Positions 53,452-62,444 of a DNA stretch of 64,000 nucleotides are shown piece by piece. Source of the DNA: Sorangium aterium (lineage in GTDB: Bacteria > Myxococcota_A > Polyangia > Polyangiales > Polyangiaceae). The notes under the pieces were generated by a model. The model was given only the letters and a program-made list of their open reading frames with translations. It ran no database searches and was not told where the DNA came from. The DNA lies in contig NZ_JAQNDK010000002.1 in assembly GCF_028368935.1 (NCBI RefSeq), forward strand, positions 1,674,001-1,738,000, in the 5' to 3' direction. The translations under genes and the position numbers were made by a program. The number at the start of each line of letters is the position of its first letter. Position 1 is the stretch's first letter.

Positions 53452-56400
53452 GTGCGCCTGCTCATCCAGCACCGGACCCGTTACAACTATCCCCGCCCCG
53501 CCTCGCTCGGCCCGCAGCTCATCCGGCTGCGGCCCGCGACGCACGCGAAGGCGAAGATCGAGTCGTACAGCCTGAAGATCGACCCGCCGATCGCGGCGCG
53601 CTGGCAGCAGGACCCGTACGGCAACCACGTGGCGCGGGTGCTCTTGCCCGCGGGCGAGCGCGTCCCTCACCTCGACGTCCTGGTCGAGCTCGCGGTCAGC
53701 GTGCGCCCCGTGAACCCGTTCGACTTCTTCCTCGACGAGCGCGCGAAGGAGGTCCCGTTCTCGTACCCAGCCGAGCTCAAGCAGGACCTGGCCCCCTTCC
53801 TCGACAGCTCCGACCCGTCGTTCGCCCGCGGCCCGCTGCTCGATGAGTTCCTCGCCGGGCTGCCCTCGAAGGGCGACACCGTGTCGCTCCTCGTCGCGCT
53901 GAACACCGCCGTGAACCGGCGCATCAAGTACGTCATCCGCGAGGAGGCCGGCATCTGGACGCCGGAGGAGACGCTCGCGCAAGGCCGCGGCAGCTGCCGC
54001 GACTCGGCGGTGCTGCTCATCGCGGCGCTCCGGTCGCGCGGGCTCGCCGCGCGCTTCGTGAGCGGCTACCTCGTGCAGCTCACGGACGAGGGGATGATCC
54101 CCGACCAGCCGCGCGGCGTGAGCCGCGACGTCGTCGACCTGCACGCGTGGGCCGAGGTCTTCCTCCCCGGCGCAGGCTGGATCGGCCTCGACGCGACGAG
54201 CGGCCTGCTCTGCGGCGAAGGCCACATCCCGCTCGCCTGCACCGCCTCGCCCGCGCTCGCGGCGCCGGTCGAGGGCACGAGCGACACACGCGCCACCGAC
54301 GTGACCTTCGAGATGAAGGTCGGGCGGCTCGGCCACGAGCCGCGCCCCACCACGCCCTACGAGGAGCCCGTGTGGCAGGAGCTCCTGTCGGTGGCCGATC
54401 GCGCGGACGAGCGGCTCGCCGCCGCGGGTCTCTCCCTGACCATGGGCGGCGAGCCGACGTTCAACTCGCGCGAGTACCCGGACGCGCCCGAGTGGTCCGA
54501 GGGCGCGCTCGGCCCGACGAAGTGGTCGCAAGGGCTCCGGCTCGCGCACGAGCTCCGGCGCCGGATCACGCCGGGCGGCGTCCTGCTGCTCCGCGCCGGC
54601 AAGCACTACCCCGGCGAGAGCCTGCCCCGCTGGGCGCTCGAGATCATCGGCCGGCGCGACGGCGTCCCGATCTGGACCGAGATGTCCCAGGCGCGCCACG
54701 CCGATCCGGCGACCAGCGCGTCGCGCGGGCGCGGCGTCGAGCTCTCGCGGAGGTTCGCCGACGCGCTCGCGGCGCGGCTCGGGCTGGTCGACTTCCTGAT
54801 GCCGGCCCTCGAGGACCCCTGGCGCCACCTCCAGGACGAGGCGAGCCTGCCCACCGACGTCGACCCGCTCAAGGCGAACCTCGACGACCCGGAGGAGCGG
54901 CGGCGCCTCGCGCGGGTCCTCGATCGCGGGCTCGGGCGCGAGGCCGGCTTCGTCCTGCCCCTCGCGCGCCAGTGGGGGTCGTGGATCAGCGAGCGCTGGG
55001 GCTTCCGGCGCGGGCACCTCTTCCTGCTCCCGGGCGACAGCTCCATCGGCCTGCGCCTCCCGCTCCGCTCGCTCGTCGCGGTGGCCCCGCCGCCGCCGAT
55101 CGAGGAGCTCGTGTCGCCGCAGGACCCGCGGCGCGGCGAGCCCGAGGCCGACGAGGAGGAAGAGCGGCAGCGCCGCGTCGAGCTGCTGGAGGGCGACGGC
55201 GACCCGGAGCACGCCGAGACGGCGCGCGCGCGCGCGGCCCAGCGGCACGCCCACGACGGCGAGCGCGCCGCGCATCACGCCCAGCGCGCCGCCCCCGCCG
55301 CGGGGCGATCGGGCTACGGCGTGCGCACCGCGCTCTGCGTGGAGACGCGCGACGGCCTCGTCCACGTCTTCCTTCCGCCGCTCCTCTCGCCGGGCGACTT
55401 CTTCGACCTCATCGCCGCGATCGACGCGACCCGGCAGGAGACGGGCATCGACGTGCTGCTCGAGGGGTACCCGCCGCCTCCCGGCGCGAACGTGCTCCGC
55501 TTCTCGGTGACGCCGGACCCGGGCGTGCTCGAGGTGAACCTGCCGCCCTCCGACGGGGTGCGCGCGTACGCGTCGCTCCTCGAAACGGTGTTCGACGCGT
55601 CGCTCCACAGCGGCCTGCACTGCGAGAAATACCTGGTCGACGGGCGCATGGCGGGGAGCGGGGGCGGCCATCACCTCACGTTCGGCGGCCCGACGCCGCT
55701 CTCGAGCCCCTTCCTGCGCCGGCCGGATCTGCTGGCCAGCCTGCTCACGTTCAACCAGCACCACCCGTCGCTCTCGTACATGTTCGCCGGCCTCTTCGTC
55801 GGCCCGACGTCGCAGGCGCCGCGCGTCGACGAGGCGCGCCACGAGAACCTCTACGAGCTGGAGATCGCGCTCTCGCGCGCGTTCGAGCGCCGGCAGAACG
55901 AGCCGGCGTGGCTCTCGGACCTCCTGTTCCGCCACCTGCTCGTGGACATGACGGGCAACACGCACCGCGCCGAGGTGAGCATCGACAAGCTGTTCGATCC
56001 GCAGACGGCGCACGGCCGGCAGGGGCTCATCGAGCTGCGCGCCTTCGAGATGCCGCCGCACTTTCGGATGGCGGTCGCCCAGGCGCTCCTCGTCCGCACG
56101 CTGCTCGCCTCGTTCGCCGAGGAGCCGTACTCGGGCCGGCTCGTGCGCTGGGGCCAGGCGCTGCACGACCGCTTCCTCTTGCCGTACTACCTGTGGCGCG
56201 ACTTCGAGGACGTGCTGGATCACCTGAAGCAGCGCGGGCTCGCCCTGCCCGCGGACGCGTACCGGCCGTTCATCGAGCTGCGCTGCCCGGTGGTGGGGAC
56301 GCTGCACGCCGGCGACGTGGTGCTGGAGGTGCGCAACGCGATCGAGCCGTGGCACGTGCTCGGCGAGGAGCTGACGACGACGGGCACGTCGCGCTACGTG

Positions 56401-56871
56401 GACTCGTCGATGGAGCGCATCGAGGTGCGCGTGCAGGGGCTCACGCCGGAGCGCCACACGGTGCTCGTGAACGGCCACGTGCTGCCGCTCCGGCCGACGG
56501 GGACGGCGGGCGAGCACGTGGGCGGCGTGCGTTTCCGCGCCTGGGCGCCGCCGCACAGCCTGCACGCGCACCTCGGCATCCACCACCCGGTTCACATCGA
56601 CATCCTGGACACGTGGGGCAAGCGCTCGATCGGCGCGTGCGCCTACCACGTGTGGCACCCCGAGGGCCGCGCCTTCGACGCCGCGCCGCTCACGCGGTTC
56701 GAGGCGTCGGCGCGGCGCGCGCAGCGGTTCACGATCGAGGGGCCGACGCCCTGGCCGGTGACCGCGAAGCAGGCGTTCGCCCACGGCGACGCGCCCTGCA
56801 CGCTGGATCTGCGGCGCTACGCCGTGGACCGGCCGCCGCCCAAGCCGCAGAAGCCCGAAGACGAGGGGTGA
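53452..56871 (+). CDS. Transglutaminase-like DUF2126 protein
   Basis: The protein is 1,139 aa, from GTG 53452. It has an N-terminal bacterial transglutaminase beta domain ([20 protein letters not shown]), then a transglutaminase core with the full triad: C182 in [10 protein letters not shown]231 in [10 protein letters not shown]247 in GLDATSG. From about 320 a large DUF2126 region follows, including [33 protein letters not shown] and a C-terminal [21 protein letters not shown] Glu/Arg/His-rich charged insert sits near 565-620. Proteins of this type often neighbour 'alpha-E' and ATP-grasp (circularly permuted) genes and are thought to act in peptide bond chemistry; none of those partners is next to it here. 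There is no signal peptide. Confidence 0.9.
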   Translation: MRLLIQHRTRYNYPRPASLGPQLIRLRPATHAKAKIESYSLKIDPPIAARWQQDPYGNHVARVLLPAGERVPHLDVLVELAVSVRPVNPFDFFLDERAKEVPFSYPAELKQDLAPFLDSSDPSFARGPLLDEFLAGLPSKGDTVSLLVALNTAVNRRIKYVIREEAGIWTPEETLAQGRGSCRDSAVLLIAALRSRGLAARFVSGYLVQLTDEGMIPDQPRGVSRDVVDLHAWAEVFLPGAGWIGLDATSGLLCGEGHIPLACTASPALAAPVEGTSDTRATDVTFEMKVGRLGHEPRPTTPYEEPVWQELLSVADRADERLAAAGLSLTMGGEPTFNSREYPDAPEWSEGALGPTKWSQGLRLAHELRRRITPGGVLLLRAGKHYPGESLPRWALEIIGRRDGVPIWTEMSQARHADPATSASRGRGVELSRRFADALAARLGLVDFLMPALEDPWRHLQDEASLPTDVDPLKANLDDPEERRRLARVLDRGLGREAGFVLPLARQWGSWISERWGFRRGHLFLLPGDSSIGLRLPLRSLVAVAPPPPIEELVSPQDPRRGEPEADEEEERQRRVELLEGDGDPEHAETARARAAQRHAHDGERAAHHAQRAAPAAGRSGYGVRTALCVETRDGLVHVFLPPLLSPGDFFDLIAAIDATRQETGIDVLLEGYPPPPGANVLRFSVTPDPGVLEVNLPPSDGVRAYASLLETVFDASLHSGLHCEKYLVDGRMAGSGGGHHLTFGGPTPLSSPFLRRPDLLASLLTFNQHHPSLSYMFAGLFVGPTSQAPRVDEARHENLYELEIALSRAFERRQNEPAWLSDLLFRHLLVDMTGNTHRAEVSIDKLFDPQTAHGRQGLIELRAFEMPPHFRMAVAQALLVRTLLASFAEEPYSGRLVRWGQALHDRFLLPYYLWRDFEDVLDHLKQRGLALPADAYRPFIELRCPVVGTLHAGDVVLEVRNAIEPWHVLGEELTTTGTSRYVDSSMERIEVRVQGLTPERHTVLVNGHVLPLRPTGTAGEHVGGVRFRAWAPPHSLHAHLGIHHPVHIDILDTWGKRSIGACAYHVWHPEGRAFDAAPLTRFEASARRAQRFTIEGPTPWPVTAKQAFAHGDAPCTLDLRRYAVDRPPPKPQKPEDEG

Positions 56872-56878
56872 GCTGCGG

Positions 56879-56908
56879 GGCCGCGCTGCGGTGAAACCCA
56901 GCGCGGCC
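56879..56908 (+). terminator. Perfect GC hairpin after the DUF2126 gene
   Basis: GGCCGCGCTG (56879-56888) and CAGCGCGGCC (56899-56908) form a perfect 10-bp stem with a 10-nt loop, 8 nt after the stop codon. No T-run follows. Confidence 0.5.
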
Positions 56909-57266
56909 GGGGGCTCGCCTGGACGGAGGTCCGTCGCTCACGGTCGAGCCGGGTGTGACACTTTGGCCCAGCGCGCACGCCCGGCGCGCCGCGCGGGAAA
57001 CCGCGGCGCCGGCGGCGCCGAGCGCCGCCAAGGCCCGCTCCGCTGTGGCGATTTGCCTTCTCGCGGGACCCCCCACCACCGTCGGCCGACGTGCTCGGGT
57101 GAGCCGGAAGTCCGGCGCCGAGCTCGCTTTGCGCGGCATAACGGCTCTCCGGGTCTGCGGAACAACAGGTGAGTCGCGTCAGAACGCCGATTGGTACGCC
57201 CCCTGCTTGAGTGTTCGATGTCCCCTGCATCGCATGCGGACAGTACACCACGAAGGAGGACAACTC
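56909..57266. other. Intergenic region before the small Cys-rich lipoprotein
   Basis: About 360 nt with no supported gene. The last 120 nt become less GC-rich, as expected for a promoter of the gene at 57267, but no clear -35/-10 could be assigned. Confidence 0.4.
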
Positions 57267-57479
57267 ATGTTGCGCAAGGTGCTCGCAGTGCTCTTGGTTT
57301 CCACGGTTCCCCTGGCGGCAGGCTGTTTCGTCGACGCGGACGATGACAAGGACGAAGGGGACGACTGCATCACGGCGTGTTCGACGGATCGGGACGATTG
57401 CGTCGCTGCATGTGACGACGACGGCGATTGCGTCTCGGCGTGCGAAGAAGAACACGACTGCGACTCGCTCTGCATCTGA
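57267..57479 (+). CDS. Small acidic Cys-rich lipoprotein with four CxxxC motifs
   Basis: This 70-aa protein has GGAGGA 6 nt before ATG 57267. The signal peptide and lipobox VPLAAGC place Cys 20 at the mature N-terminus. The mature part is almost entirely Asp/Glu plus cysteines in four evenly spaced C-x3-C pairs (C34/C38, C45/C49, C55/C59, C65/C69), with CITAC, CVAAC, CVSAC and CDSLC. That could be a disulfide ladder of short helical hairpins or a metal-binding surface. No named family is recognised. It converges with the HExxH lipoprotein gene. Confidence 0.8.
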   Translation: MLRKVLAVLLVSTVPLAAGCFVDADDDKDEGDDCITACSTDRDDCVAACDDDGDCVSACEEEHDCDSLCI

Positions 57480-57500
57480 GAGCGCCGCGCCGTCGCTGGA

Positions 57501-58859
57501 TCAGGGATGTGGCCCGGGCAGGCGCCGCGAGAGCCTGGCCGCGAGCGACGGGCGTGTGCGGATCACGTGCCGCATCGGCCGGAGCCCGGAAGGGAAGGCG
57601 GCCTGGGCGAGCGAGGGCAGGAGCGCTTCATCGACGTTCTTGACGGCGACCACGCGCTCTTCCCTCCGCTCGATCCAGATGAGCTCGCCGTCGCCGGCCC
57701 GCCCGAGCCGCGGCTCCTCGCCGGCGATCGGCGAGGCGTCGTGGAGCCGCCACAGCGCGGCCTCGACGCCCGCCGCGGCGCCGGCGTCGTCCCACGCCGA
57801 CGCCCACGCCGTACCGATCGCGTCCGTCTTCCGATCGCGCACGAACAGGGCGCGATCGCCGTCCCAGGCCGCGGCCAGCGCGCGCATGTCGCCGAGCTCG
57901 GGCGCGCCCTCGAGCGGGCGCAGGAGCAGGTACGTGAGCCACTCGCCGAGGGTGTCCCAGTTGAGCCGCTCGAGCCGCTCGTCGAGCGCGGACGGGATCT
58001 CGTCGAGTCCGACGCCGACCTCGGGGTCCTGGGCGTCGAGGGTGAGGATCTGCTGGGTGCTCGCAGGCGCCCGCGTGGTGAATAGCGCGTCCTCGCTCGA
58101 CCAGTCGAACGGCGGGAGCCTGTCGATGAAGGGCGTCGCCGCACTCACCCCGGTCAGGTTGTGGGCGCAGTACTCGAGCCCGAAGCTGTAAGCGAACGAT
58201 GGATACGCCATGAACAAGAGCGGGAGCTCGCTCCCGGCGAGCAGCTCTTCCCGACGCGCGTGCACCGAGGACAGGAGCGGGCCCCAGTCCACGAGGTGCA
58301 GATCGGCGTCGAGGCGCTCCTGCATGATGAAGCGCCCCTCCGCGAGCGTCGCGTCGCCCTCGGTGACCGCCCGCTGCGCGAGGAATGCGTCGCTCGTCAG
58401 CGCGTCGTCCTGGTCAGGCGCCAGGTCGAAATGCTGATCCTGGAGCCCGTGCACGTACTCGTGGACGAGGACGGCGTCGTCCACCTCGCCGATGAGCACG
58501 ATGCCCTCGCTCTCGGGAGAGTACCAGGCAGCGGCCCAGTCCCCCGAGCGAGCCAGCGTCCCCCGCAGGTCCGCGTCGACGGCGAAGAAGCCGAGCCGGC
58601 CGTAGGTCGCGGCCATCTCCGCGAGATCGGCCTCCTCAGCGTCGGCCGCGGCGGCCTCCTGATCCGCCTCGTACTCGTCCCGCGATATCGTGGCGACCGG
58701 CACGGCGTGGCGGAACGACAGCTCGCGCACCTGCTCGGCGCGCCTCGCGAGCCGGGCGAAGCGGCGCTCCTCCTCGGATGGCTCGTCGCTGCAGCCGGCG
58801 ACCGTCGGGATGAAGGACAGCCCCACGAGAAGCGCGATGCCATCGAAGAATCGGTTCAT
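57501..58859 (-). CDS. Lipoprotein with HExxH metallopeptidase-like motif
   Basis: The protein is 452 aa. The signal peptide ends in a lipobox (IPTVAGC, Cys about 23), followed by an acidic/Ala-rich segment. The zinc-binding motif is VLVHEYVHGLQDQHFDL (HEYVH at about 161-165), and a downstream VTEGDATLAEG could supply the third ligand Glu, as in gluzincin-type enzymes; the H-E-x-x-H-x-LQDQHFD pattern occurs in poorly studied bacterial and archaeal proteins. The C-terminal 200 residues (for example LNWDTLGEWLTYLLL) lack known domains. It starts at ATG 58859. Tandem TTGCGCAA palindromes lie about 140-160 nt upstream. Confidence 0.82.
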   Translation of the reverse strand: MNRFFDGIALLVGLSFIPTVAGCSDEPSEEERRFARLARRAEQVRELSFRHAVPVATISRDEYEADQEAAAADAEEADLAEMAATYGRLGFFAVDADLRGTLARSGDWAAAWYSPESEGIVLIGEVDDAVLVHEYVHGLQDQHFDLAPDQDDALTSDAFLAQRAVTEGDATLAEGRFIMQERLDADLHLVDWGPLLSSVHARREELLAGSELPLLFMAYPSFAYSFGLEYCAHNLTGVSAATPFIDRLPPFDWSSEDALFTTRAPASTQQILTLDAQDPEVGVGLDEIPSALDERLERLNWDTLGEWLTYLLLRPLEGAPELGDMRALAAAWDGDRALFVRDRKTDAIGTAWASAWDDAGAAAGVEAALWRLHDASPIAGEEPRLGRAGDGELIWIERREERVVAVKNVDEALLPSLAQAAFPSGLRPMRHVIRTRPSLAARLSRRLPGPHP

Positions 58860-59109
58860 GGTGGCCGGGCGCCTAGCACCGCATGTGCCGGGTTCGTCGT
58901 CGCAGTATTCCCGGCCGATCCAGGCGGGCCGCAGGCGGCCGCGCCATCGCGCCGTGCGCGGGGCGGGCCGGCGCAGCGCAAGCCGTTGTGCGCTTGCGCA
59001 AACGGTCGCGCAATTGCGCAATGGGCCATCCGCTCGACGCGCCGCCGCCCGCCGCCCGCCGCTGCGGTCCGTCCCGGCGGGCGATGGTTGGGGTCGGAGG
59101 GGGAGGGGA
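58860..59109. promoter_or_regulatory. Intergenic region with two TTGCGCAA palindromes, possible operator
   Basis: TTGCGCAA at 58994-59001 and ATTGCGCAAT at 59013-59022 are symmetrical sites whose centres are 20 bp apart, about two helical turns. They sit upstream of the minus-strand lipoprotein gene. The spacing suits cooperative binding of a dimeric repressor or activator, but no regulator is known. Confidence 0.35.
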
Positions 59110-59688
59110 TCAAGCCGCCGAGAGGTAATGGCGCGCGATGAGGTCGTTCTGGAGCCAGAGCAGCTTGTTGAACGCGCGGAGGGTGCGCACCTCGGCTTCC
59201 CGGTCGAGGCCCAGCGACAGGATGGTCTGGAGCAGGGCGTCCGACACGAAGCCCATGAGCGCGTTCATCTGCACGAGCGGGACGACGACCTCGGGATTGC
59301 CGGCCTTCGTGGTGTGGATTTTCCCCACCATGTCGAGGTAGGCGACCATCTTCGGATCATACGGGTGGGTCACGAGCCGGACGAGGTAGGCCGAGAGGTG
59401 CTGCTTGCGGAACTTGATCTGCTCGTGGCCCAGCGTCAGCGACGCCAGGTCGGCCGGGGGCGCCCCCTCGTAGCCGTGCTGCTTCGGCACGAAATGGCGC
59501 TTCGTGGCGTCGTAGAGGAACAGCTTCTCGTACACCGCGTCGACGAGCGCCTCGACCCGCGGGGCGAGGTGCGGCGCGGCGCCGTGGATCGCCGCGATGT
59601 CCGCCTCGCCGAAGCCGACAAACTCGATGAGGTATCCGAACCGATACTCGAGATCTGACTCCAGACGGCTCTCGTCGATGTGTTTCAT
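59110..59688 (-). CDS. Protoglobin-domain protein (heme sensor globin)
   Basis: This 192-aa single-domain protein resembles protoglobins and the sensor domain of globin-coupled sensors: an N-terminal pre-helix (RFGYLIEFVGFGEADIAAIH), YEKLFLYDATKRHF, a KFRKQHLSAYLVRLVTHPYD helix, DMVGKIHTTKAGNPEVVVPL with the candidate proximal-His region (KIHT), and a final FNKLLWLQNDLIARHY helix. It would bind heme and O2, NO or CO. No output domain is attached. The ATG at 59688 is preceded by GGAGGAGA at 9 nt. It is divergent from an SDR gene across 405 nt. Confidence 0.85.
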   Translation of the reverse strand: MKHIDESRLESDLEYRFGYLIEFVGFGEADIAAIHGAAPHLAPRVEALVDAVYEKLFLYDATKRHFVPKQHGYEGAPPADLASLTLGHEQIKFRKQHLSAYLVRLVTHPYDPKMVAYLDMVGKIHTTKAGNPEVVVPLVQMNALMGFVSDALLQTILSLGLDREAEVRTLRAFNKLLWLQNDLIARHYLSAA

Positions 59689-60093
59689 CACCACGGTTCT
59701 CCTCCGCGTCTTCGCCGGCGGCATGCCGCGAGGCGACGCAGGGTGAAGACACCGGACCAGCTGTCGCCTGTCAAGCCTTGACGTGACGGGTCGCGGCGGC
59801 ACCGGGCGACAGGGGCGCGCGTCGTCTGCTCGATCACGTCGATCACGTCGATCACGTCGATCACGTCCCCCGCGTCCATCACCGCGAGAGGCCTGCTGCC
59901 GTGTCCGCTCGCGAGCGCCCGGCGAGGATCCGACGGCACGAGCCGCTCGCCGGTCGCTGCGCCGGTGTGTAGGGGGAGCTCCGATCTGGAGAGCAGGCAG
60001 CGACCGATGGCTGGGCTGTGCCGACGCCCTTATGGCCACGGTTCGGTGGGAGCGCGTTCGGCCGCTCCCACAGCGCAGCGTCAGGAGGAGGTT
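59689..60093. other. Divergent intergenic region with a 9-bp tandem repeat
   Basis: The 405 nt separate the protoglobin and SDR genes. Four exact copies of GATCACGTC (59832-59867) stand in tandem. No gene was recognised; frames through the region are short. GGAGGAG at 60084-60090 is the SDR Shine-Dalgarno. Confidence 0.5.
59832..59867. repeat. Tandem repeat (GATCACGTC) x 4
   Basis: There are four perfect 9-bp copies between divergent genes. Each unit contains the CACGT half of an E-box-like word. It may be a multi-site operator or a slippage-prone spacer. Confidence 0.85.
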
Positions 60094-60984
60094 ATGCAGA
60101 ACACTGGACCGACAGCGGATCCGAGAGGCGCAGGCCCGAAGCCGCCTTTCGAGGGCAAGACACAGGAGCGTCCCGGAATCGAAGGCAGGATGGATCCGAG
60201 GCCCGATTACGGCGAATCGTCGTACAAGGGGCTCGGCCGCCTGAAGGACCGCATCGCGCTGATCACGGGAGGGGACAGCGGGATCGGCCGCGCCGTCGCG
60301 CTCGCGTTCGCCCGCGAGGGGGCCCACGTGGCGATCTCGTACCTGAGCGAGCACGAGGACGCGAAGGAGACCGCGCGCGTCGTGAAGGAGGCGGGGCGCG
60401 AGGCGCTCACGATACCCGGCGACCTGGCCGACGAGGGCCATTGCAGGAAGGTCGTCGAGGAGGCGGCGCGCAAGTTCGGGCGCATCGATATCCTGGTGAA
60501 CAACGCCGCGGAGCAGGGCAAGGCCGTCGAGCGGTTCGAGGACATCGACGCTGCGCGCGTCGAGCGCACCTTCCGCGTCAACATCCTGGCCATGTTTCAC
60601 ATGGTCCGGTACGCGCTGCCGCACATGAAGGAAGGCGGCTCGATCATCAACGTCGCCTCGATCCAGGCGTACCAGCCGAGCTCGAATATCCTCGATTACG
60701 CGTCTACCAAGGGCGCGATCGTCACCTTCAGCAAGGGGCTGGCGCAGGACCTCATCGAGCGTGGCATCCGCGTCAACGCCGTGGCGCCCGGGCCCGTGTG
60801 GACGCCGCTCATCCAGCAGTCCTTCGACAAGGAGAAGGTGGCCACCTTCGGCAAGAATCATCCAATGGAGCGCCCGGCACAGCCGGTCGAGCTCGCCCCG
60901 GCGTTCGTGTTCCTGGCCTCGAACGAGGCGAGCTACGTCAACGGCGAGGTCCTAGGCGTAACCGGCGGCAAACCCCTTTCCTAG
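60094..60984 (+). CDS. SDR family oxidoreductase (YhdF/Gsp39-like)
   Basis: This 296-aa classical-type short-chain dehydrogenase carries the roughly 45-residue N-terminal extension (starting MQNTGPTADPRGAGPKPPFE) typical of the YhdF/YdaD general-stress branch. The cofactor loop is TGGDSGIGRA (about 59-68), followed by NNAA, catalytic Ser in NVASIQAY, and YASTK for the Tyr/Lys pair. The C-terminal VAPGPVWTPLIQ and YVNGEVLGVTGG are canonical. GGAGGAG stands 4 nt before ATG 60094. Substrate is unknown. A very large nested hairpin follows the stop. Confidence 0.93.
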   Translation: MQNTGPTADPRGAGPKPPFEGKTQERPGIEGRMDPRPDYGESSYKGLGRLKDRIALITGGDSGIGRAVALAFAREGAHVAISYLSEHEDAKETARVVKEAGREALTIPGDLADEGHCRKVVEEAARKFGRIDILVNNAAEQGKAVERFEDIDAARVERTFRVNILAMFHMVRYALPHMKEGGSIINVASIQAYQPSSNILDYASTKGAIVTFSKGLAQDLIERGIRVNAVAPGPVWTPLIQQSFDKEKVATFGKNHPMERPAQPVELAPAFVFLASNEASYVNGEVLGVTGGKPLS

Positions 60985-60985
60985 A

Positions 60986-61106
60986 GCGGGGCGCACCCGC
61001 TGCGGATACGGGCCCACCTCGACGTTTTCGGTGCTCCGCGCACAACAGTGCGCTTCCGCGCCGAAAACGCCGATCTGGGCCCGTCTCCTGTGCGGGTGAG
61101 CCCCGC
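60986..61106. terminator. 121-nt nested hairpin (multi-stem) after the SDR gene
   Basis: Four complementary pairs are nested symmetrically. GCGGGGCGCACCCGC (60986-61000) pairs with 61092-61106 with one mismatch. ACGGGCCCA (61008-61016) pairs with TGGGCCCGT (61076-61084). CGTTTTCGG (61023-61031) pairs with CCGAAAACG (61061-61069). GCGCAC (61038-61043) pairs with GTGCGC (61048-61053) around an AACA tetraloop. It begins 2 nt after the stop codon, between convergent genes, so it may be a two-way terminator or a structured RNA element. Confidence 0.65.
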
Positions 61107-61125
61107 GCTGGGGCGGCGGGGGGCG

Positions 61126-61617
61126 TCAGGGATCGGTGAGCTGCTTCAGGTCGACGCTGACGCCGAGGTGGTGGAGCGCGTCCTCGGGGCGGGTGAAGAT
61201 GCCCATCGGCTTTGAATAGCCCTTCGAAAGCCGCCCGAGCTGGAGCACCCCGGTCGCGCTCTTCAGGAGGACCGCGGTCCTCTTGAAACCTTCCGTCAGC
61301 CGCGTGTGACAGTGAGCGAACGCATTCTCGAACCCGTCGTCGTTGCGCAGCGGTGCATCTCGGGCGTCGACGAGCAGGAGCGTGCGCCGCCTGGCGATCG
61401 CCTCGAGCGACCGATTGATGCGGTCGAAGCTCAGCTCGATCGCCGCGATGCTCGGATAGTTCAGCGAATATCGCTTGATGAGCACGAGCTGCTGAGCGGG
61501 GTCGTGATGGACGGCCGTGTACGGGTCCCGCTCGATCTCGCGCAATCCGAGGAAGGCCACGACGGAATGGTATGCCCGTTCGCCCGGGGCGTCGACCCCG
61601 GCGGCGCCGCGCGGCAT
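61126..61617 (-). CDS. Hypothetical protein, unknown function
   Basis: This 163-aa protein starts at ATG 61617. It has alternating beta strands and helices (LVLIKRYSLNYPSIAAIELS, RRTLLLVDARDAPLRNDDGF, FKRTAVLLKSATGVLQLGRL). The 'llvD.R..p' strand and small size recall STAS/SpoIIAA-like proteins, but no phosphorylatable Ser motif was seen. It has no signal peptide, and codon use is normal for the region. It lies 24 nt downstream of the Cys-rich lipoprotein gene on the same strand, so they may be co-transcribed. Confidence 0.65.
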   Translation of the reverse strand: MPRGAAGVDAPGERAYHSVVAFLGLREIERDPYTAVHHDPAQQLVLIKRYSLNYPSIAAIELSFDRINRSLEAIARRRTLLLVDARDAPLRNDDGFENAFAHCHTRLTEGFKRTAVLLKSATGVLQLGRLSKGYSKPMGIFTRPEDALHHLGVSVDLKQLTDP

Positions 61618-61640
61618 GGCGGCCCGCGGCGGCTCACCCG

Positions 61641-62351
61641 TCACTCGCAATCCGCACCGCACTTCGCCTCTTCGCACGCGAAGACCGCCCCGGCGGTCTG
61701 CACGCCGTCCGCGTGCATCGCCGCGCACGCTTCCTGGCAACCATCTCCGTCCGCACGGCACAACTCCACGCACGCGAGCAGCGCCCTGCACGACGGGTCG
61801 GCGACGCACGCGTTCATCTCGGCGGCGCACCCCGTGAACCGGCACGACGCGCAGGGGGACAACGCGTCTCGCGACGGGCATTGCGCCCTGCACAGCTCGG
61901 ACGCGCAGCCGCCTTCGAGGAAGATGCCCGAGATGCCCGCCCGGTGCGCCGTCATGCACGCCTGCTTGCAAGCGACGTCCTCCGCCGCGCAGCCGAGGAG
62001 GCAGTTGCCCAGCGCGGCGCACTCCGTGCTCCGCTGGCACGCGCAATAGCTCTCCTGACAGCGCAGGGCGAGGCAGGTCGTGCACGGATCGCCGATCGAC
62101 GCGCAATCGTAGACAGCCTCTCCCCCCGCGCCGCCGCCGGCCGTCGTGGAGCTCGCCGCCCCGCCAGCGCCGCCAGCGCCAGCGCCGCCAGTGCCGCCCG
62201 CGCCCCCGCCAGCGCCGCCCATGCCGGCTCCGCCGGAGCCGCCCAGGCCGGCGCTGCCGGCGCTGCCCGTCCCGGGGCTGCCGCCGGTCGAGCTGCAGGC
62301 CGCCGCCAGGAGCGCCGCTGCGGCGCACGTCTGCCAGGAAGAGAAGGCCAT
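61641..62351 (-). CDS. Cys-rich lipoprotein with Gly-rich linker
   Basis: The protein is 236 aa. The signal peptide and lipobox AALLAAAC (Cys 19) are followed by a Gly/Ala/Ser linker to about 75, then a domain with roughly 27 Cys in recurring C-x(3)-C or C-x(2)-C spacings (CTTCLALRCQESYCAC, CRALLACVELC, CQEACAAMHADG). Repeats of that kind are common in myxobacterial surface lipoproteins and presumably form disulfide-rich helical modules. It starts at ATG 62351. No enzymatic motif was found. It is divergent from the O-methyltransferase gene. Confidence 0.8.
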   Translation of the reverse strand: MAFSSWQTCAAAALLAAACSSTGGSPGTGSAGSAGLGGSGGAGMGGAGGGAGGTGGAGAGGAGGAASSTTAGGGAGGEAVYDCASIGDPCTTCLALRCQESYCACQRSTECAALGNCLLGCAAEDVACKQACMTAHRAGISGIFLEGGCASELCRAQCPSRDALSPCASCRFTGCAAEMNACVADPSCRALLACVELCRADGDGCQEACAAMHADGVQTAGAVFACEEAKCGADCE

Positions 62352-62444
62352 GGTCGACGCTACCGCGAAGGCCGCCGGCGGCTCAAGGTGAGGCGAGGAG
62401 CGAGCGCGCACCGATGCTACGGTGCCCGGCCGAGGAACCGCGCC

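Noticed and set aside
53386-56784. Minus-strand open frame of about 1,130 codons opposite the DUF2126 gene, and a similar one at 34292-36901 opposite vgrG
   Set aside because: Both are antisense shadows rich in Arg/Leu/Asp without motifs; the sense frames carry complete catalytic or structural motifs.
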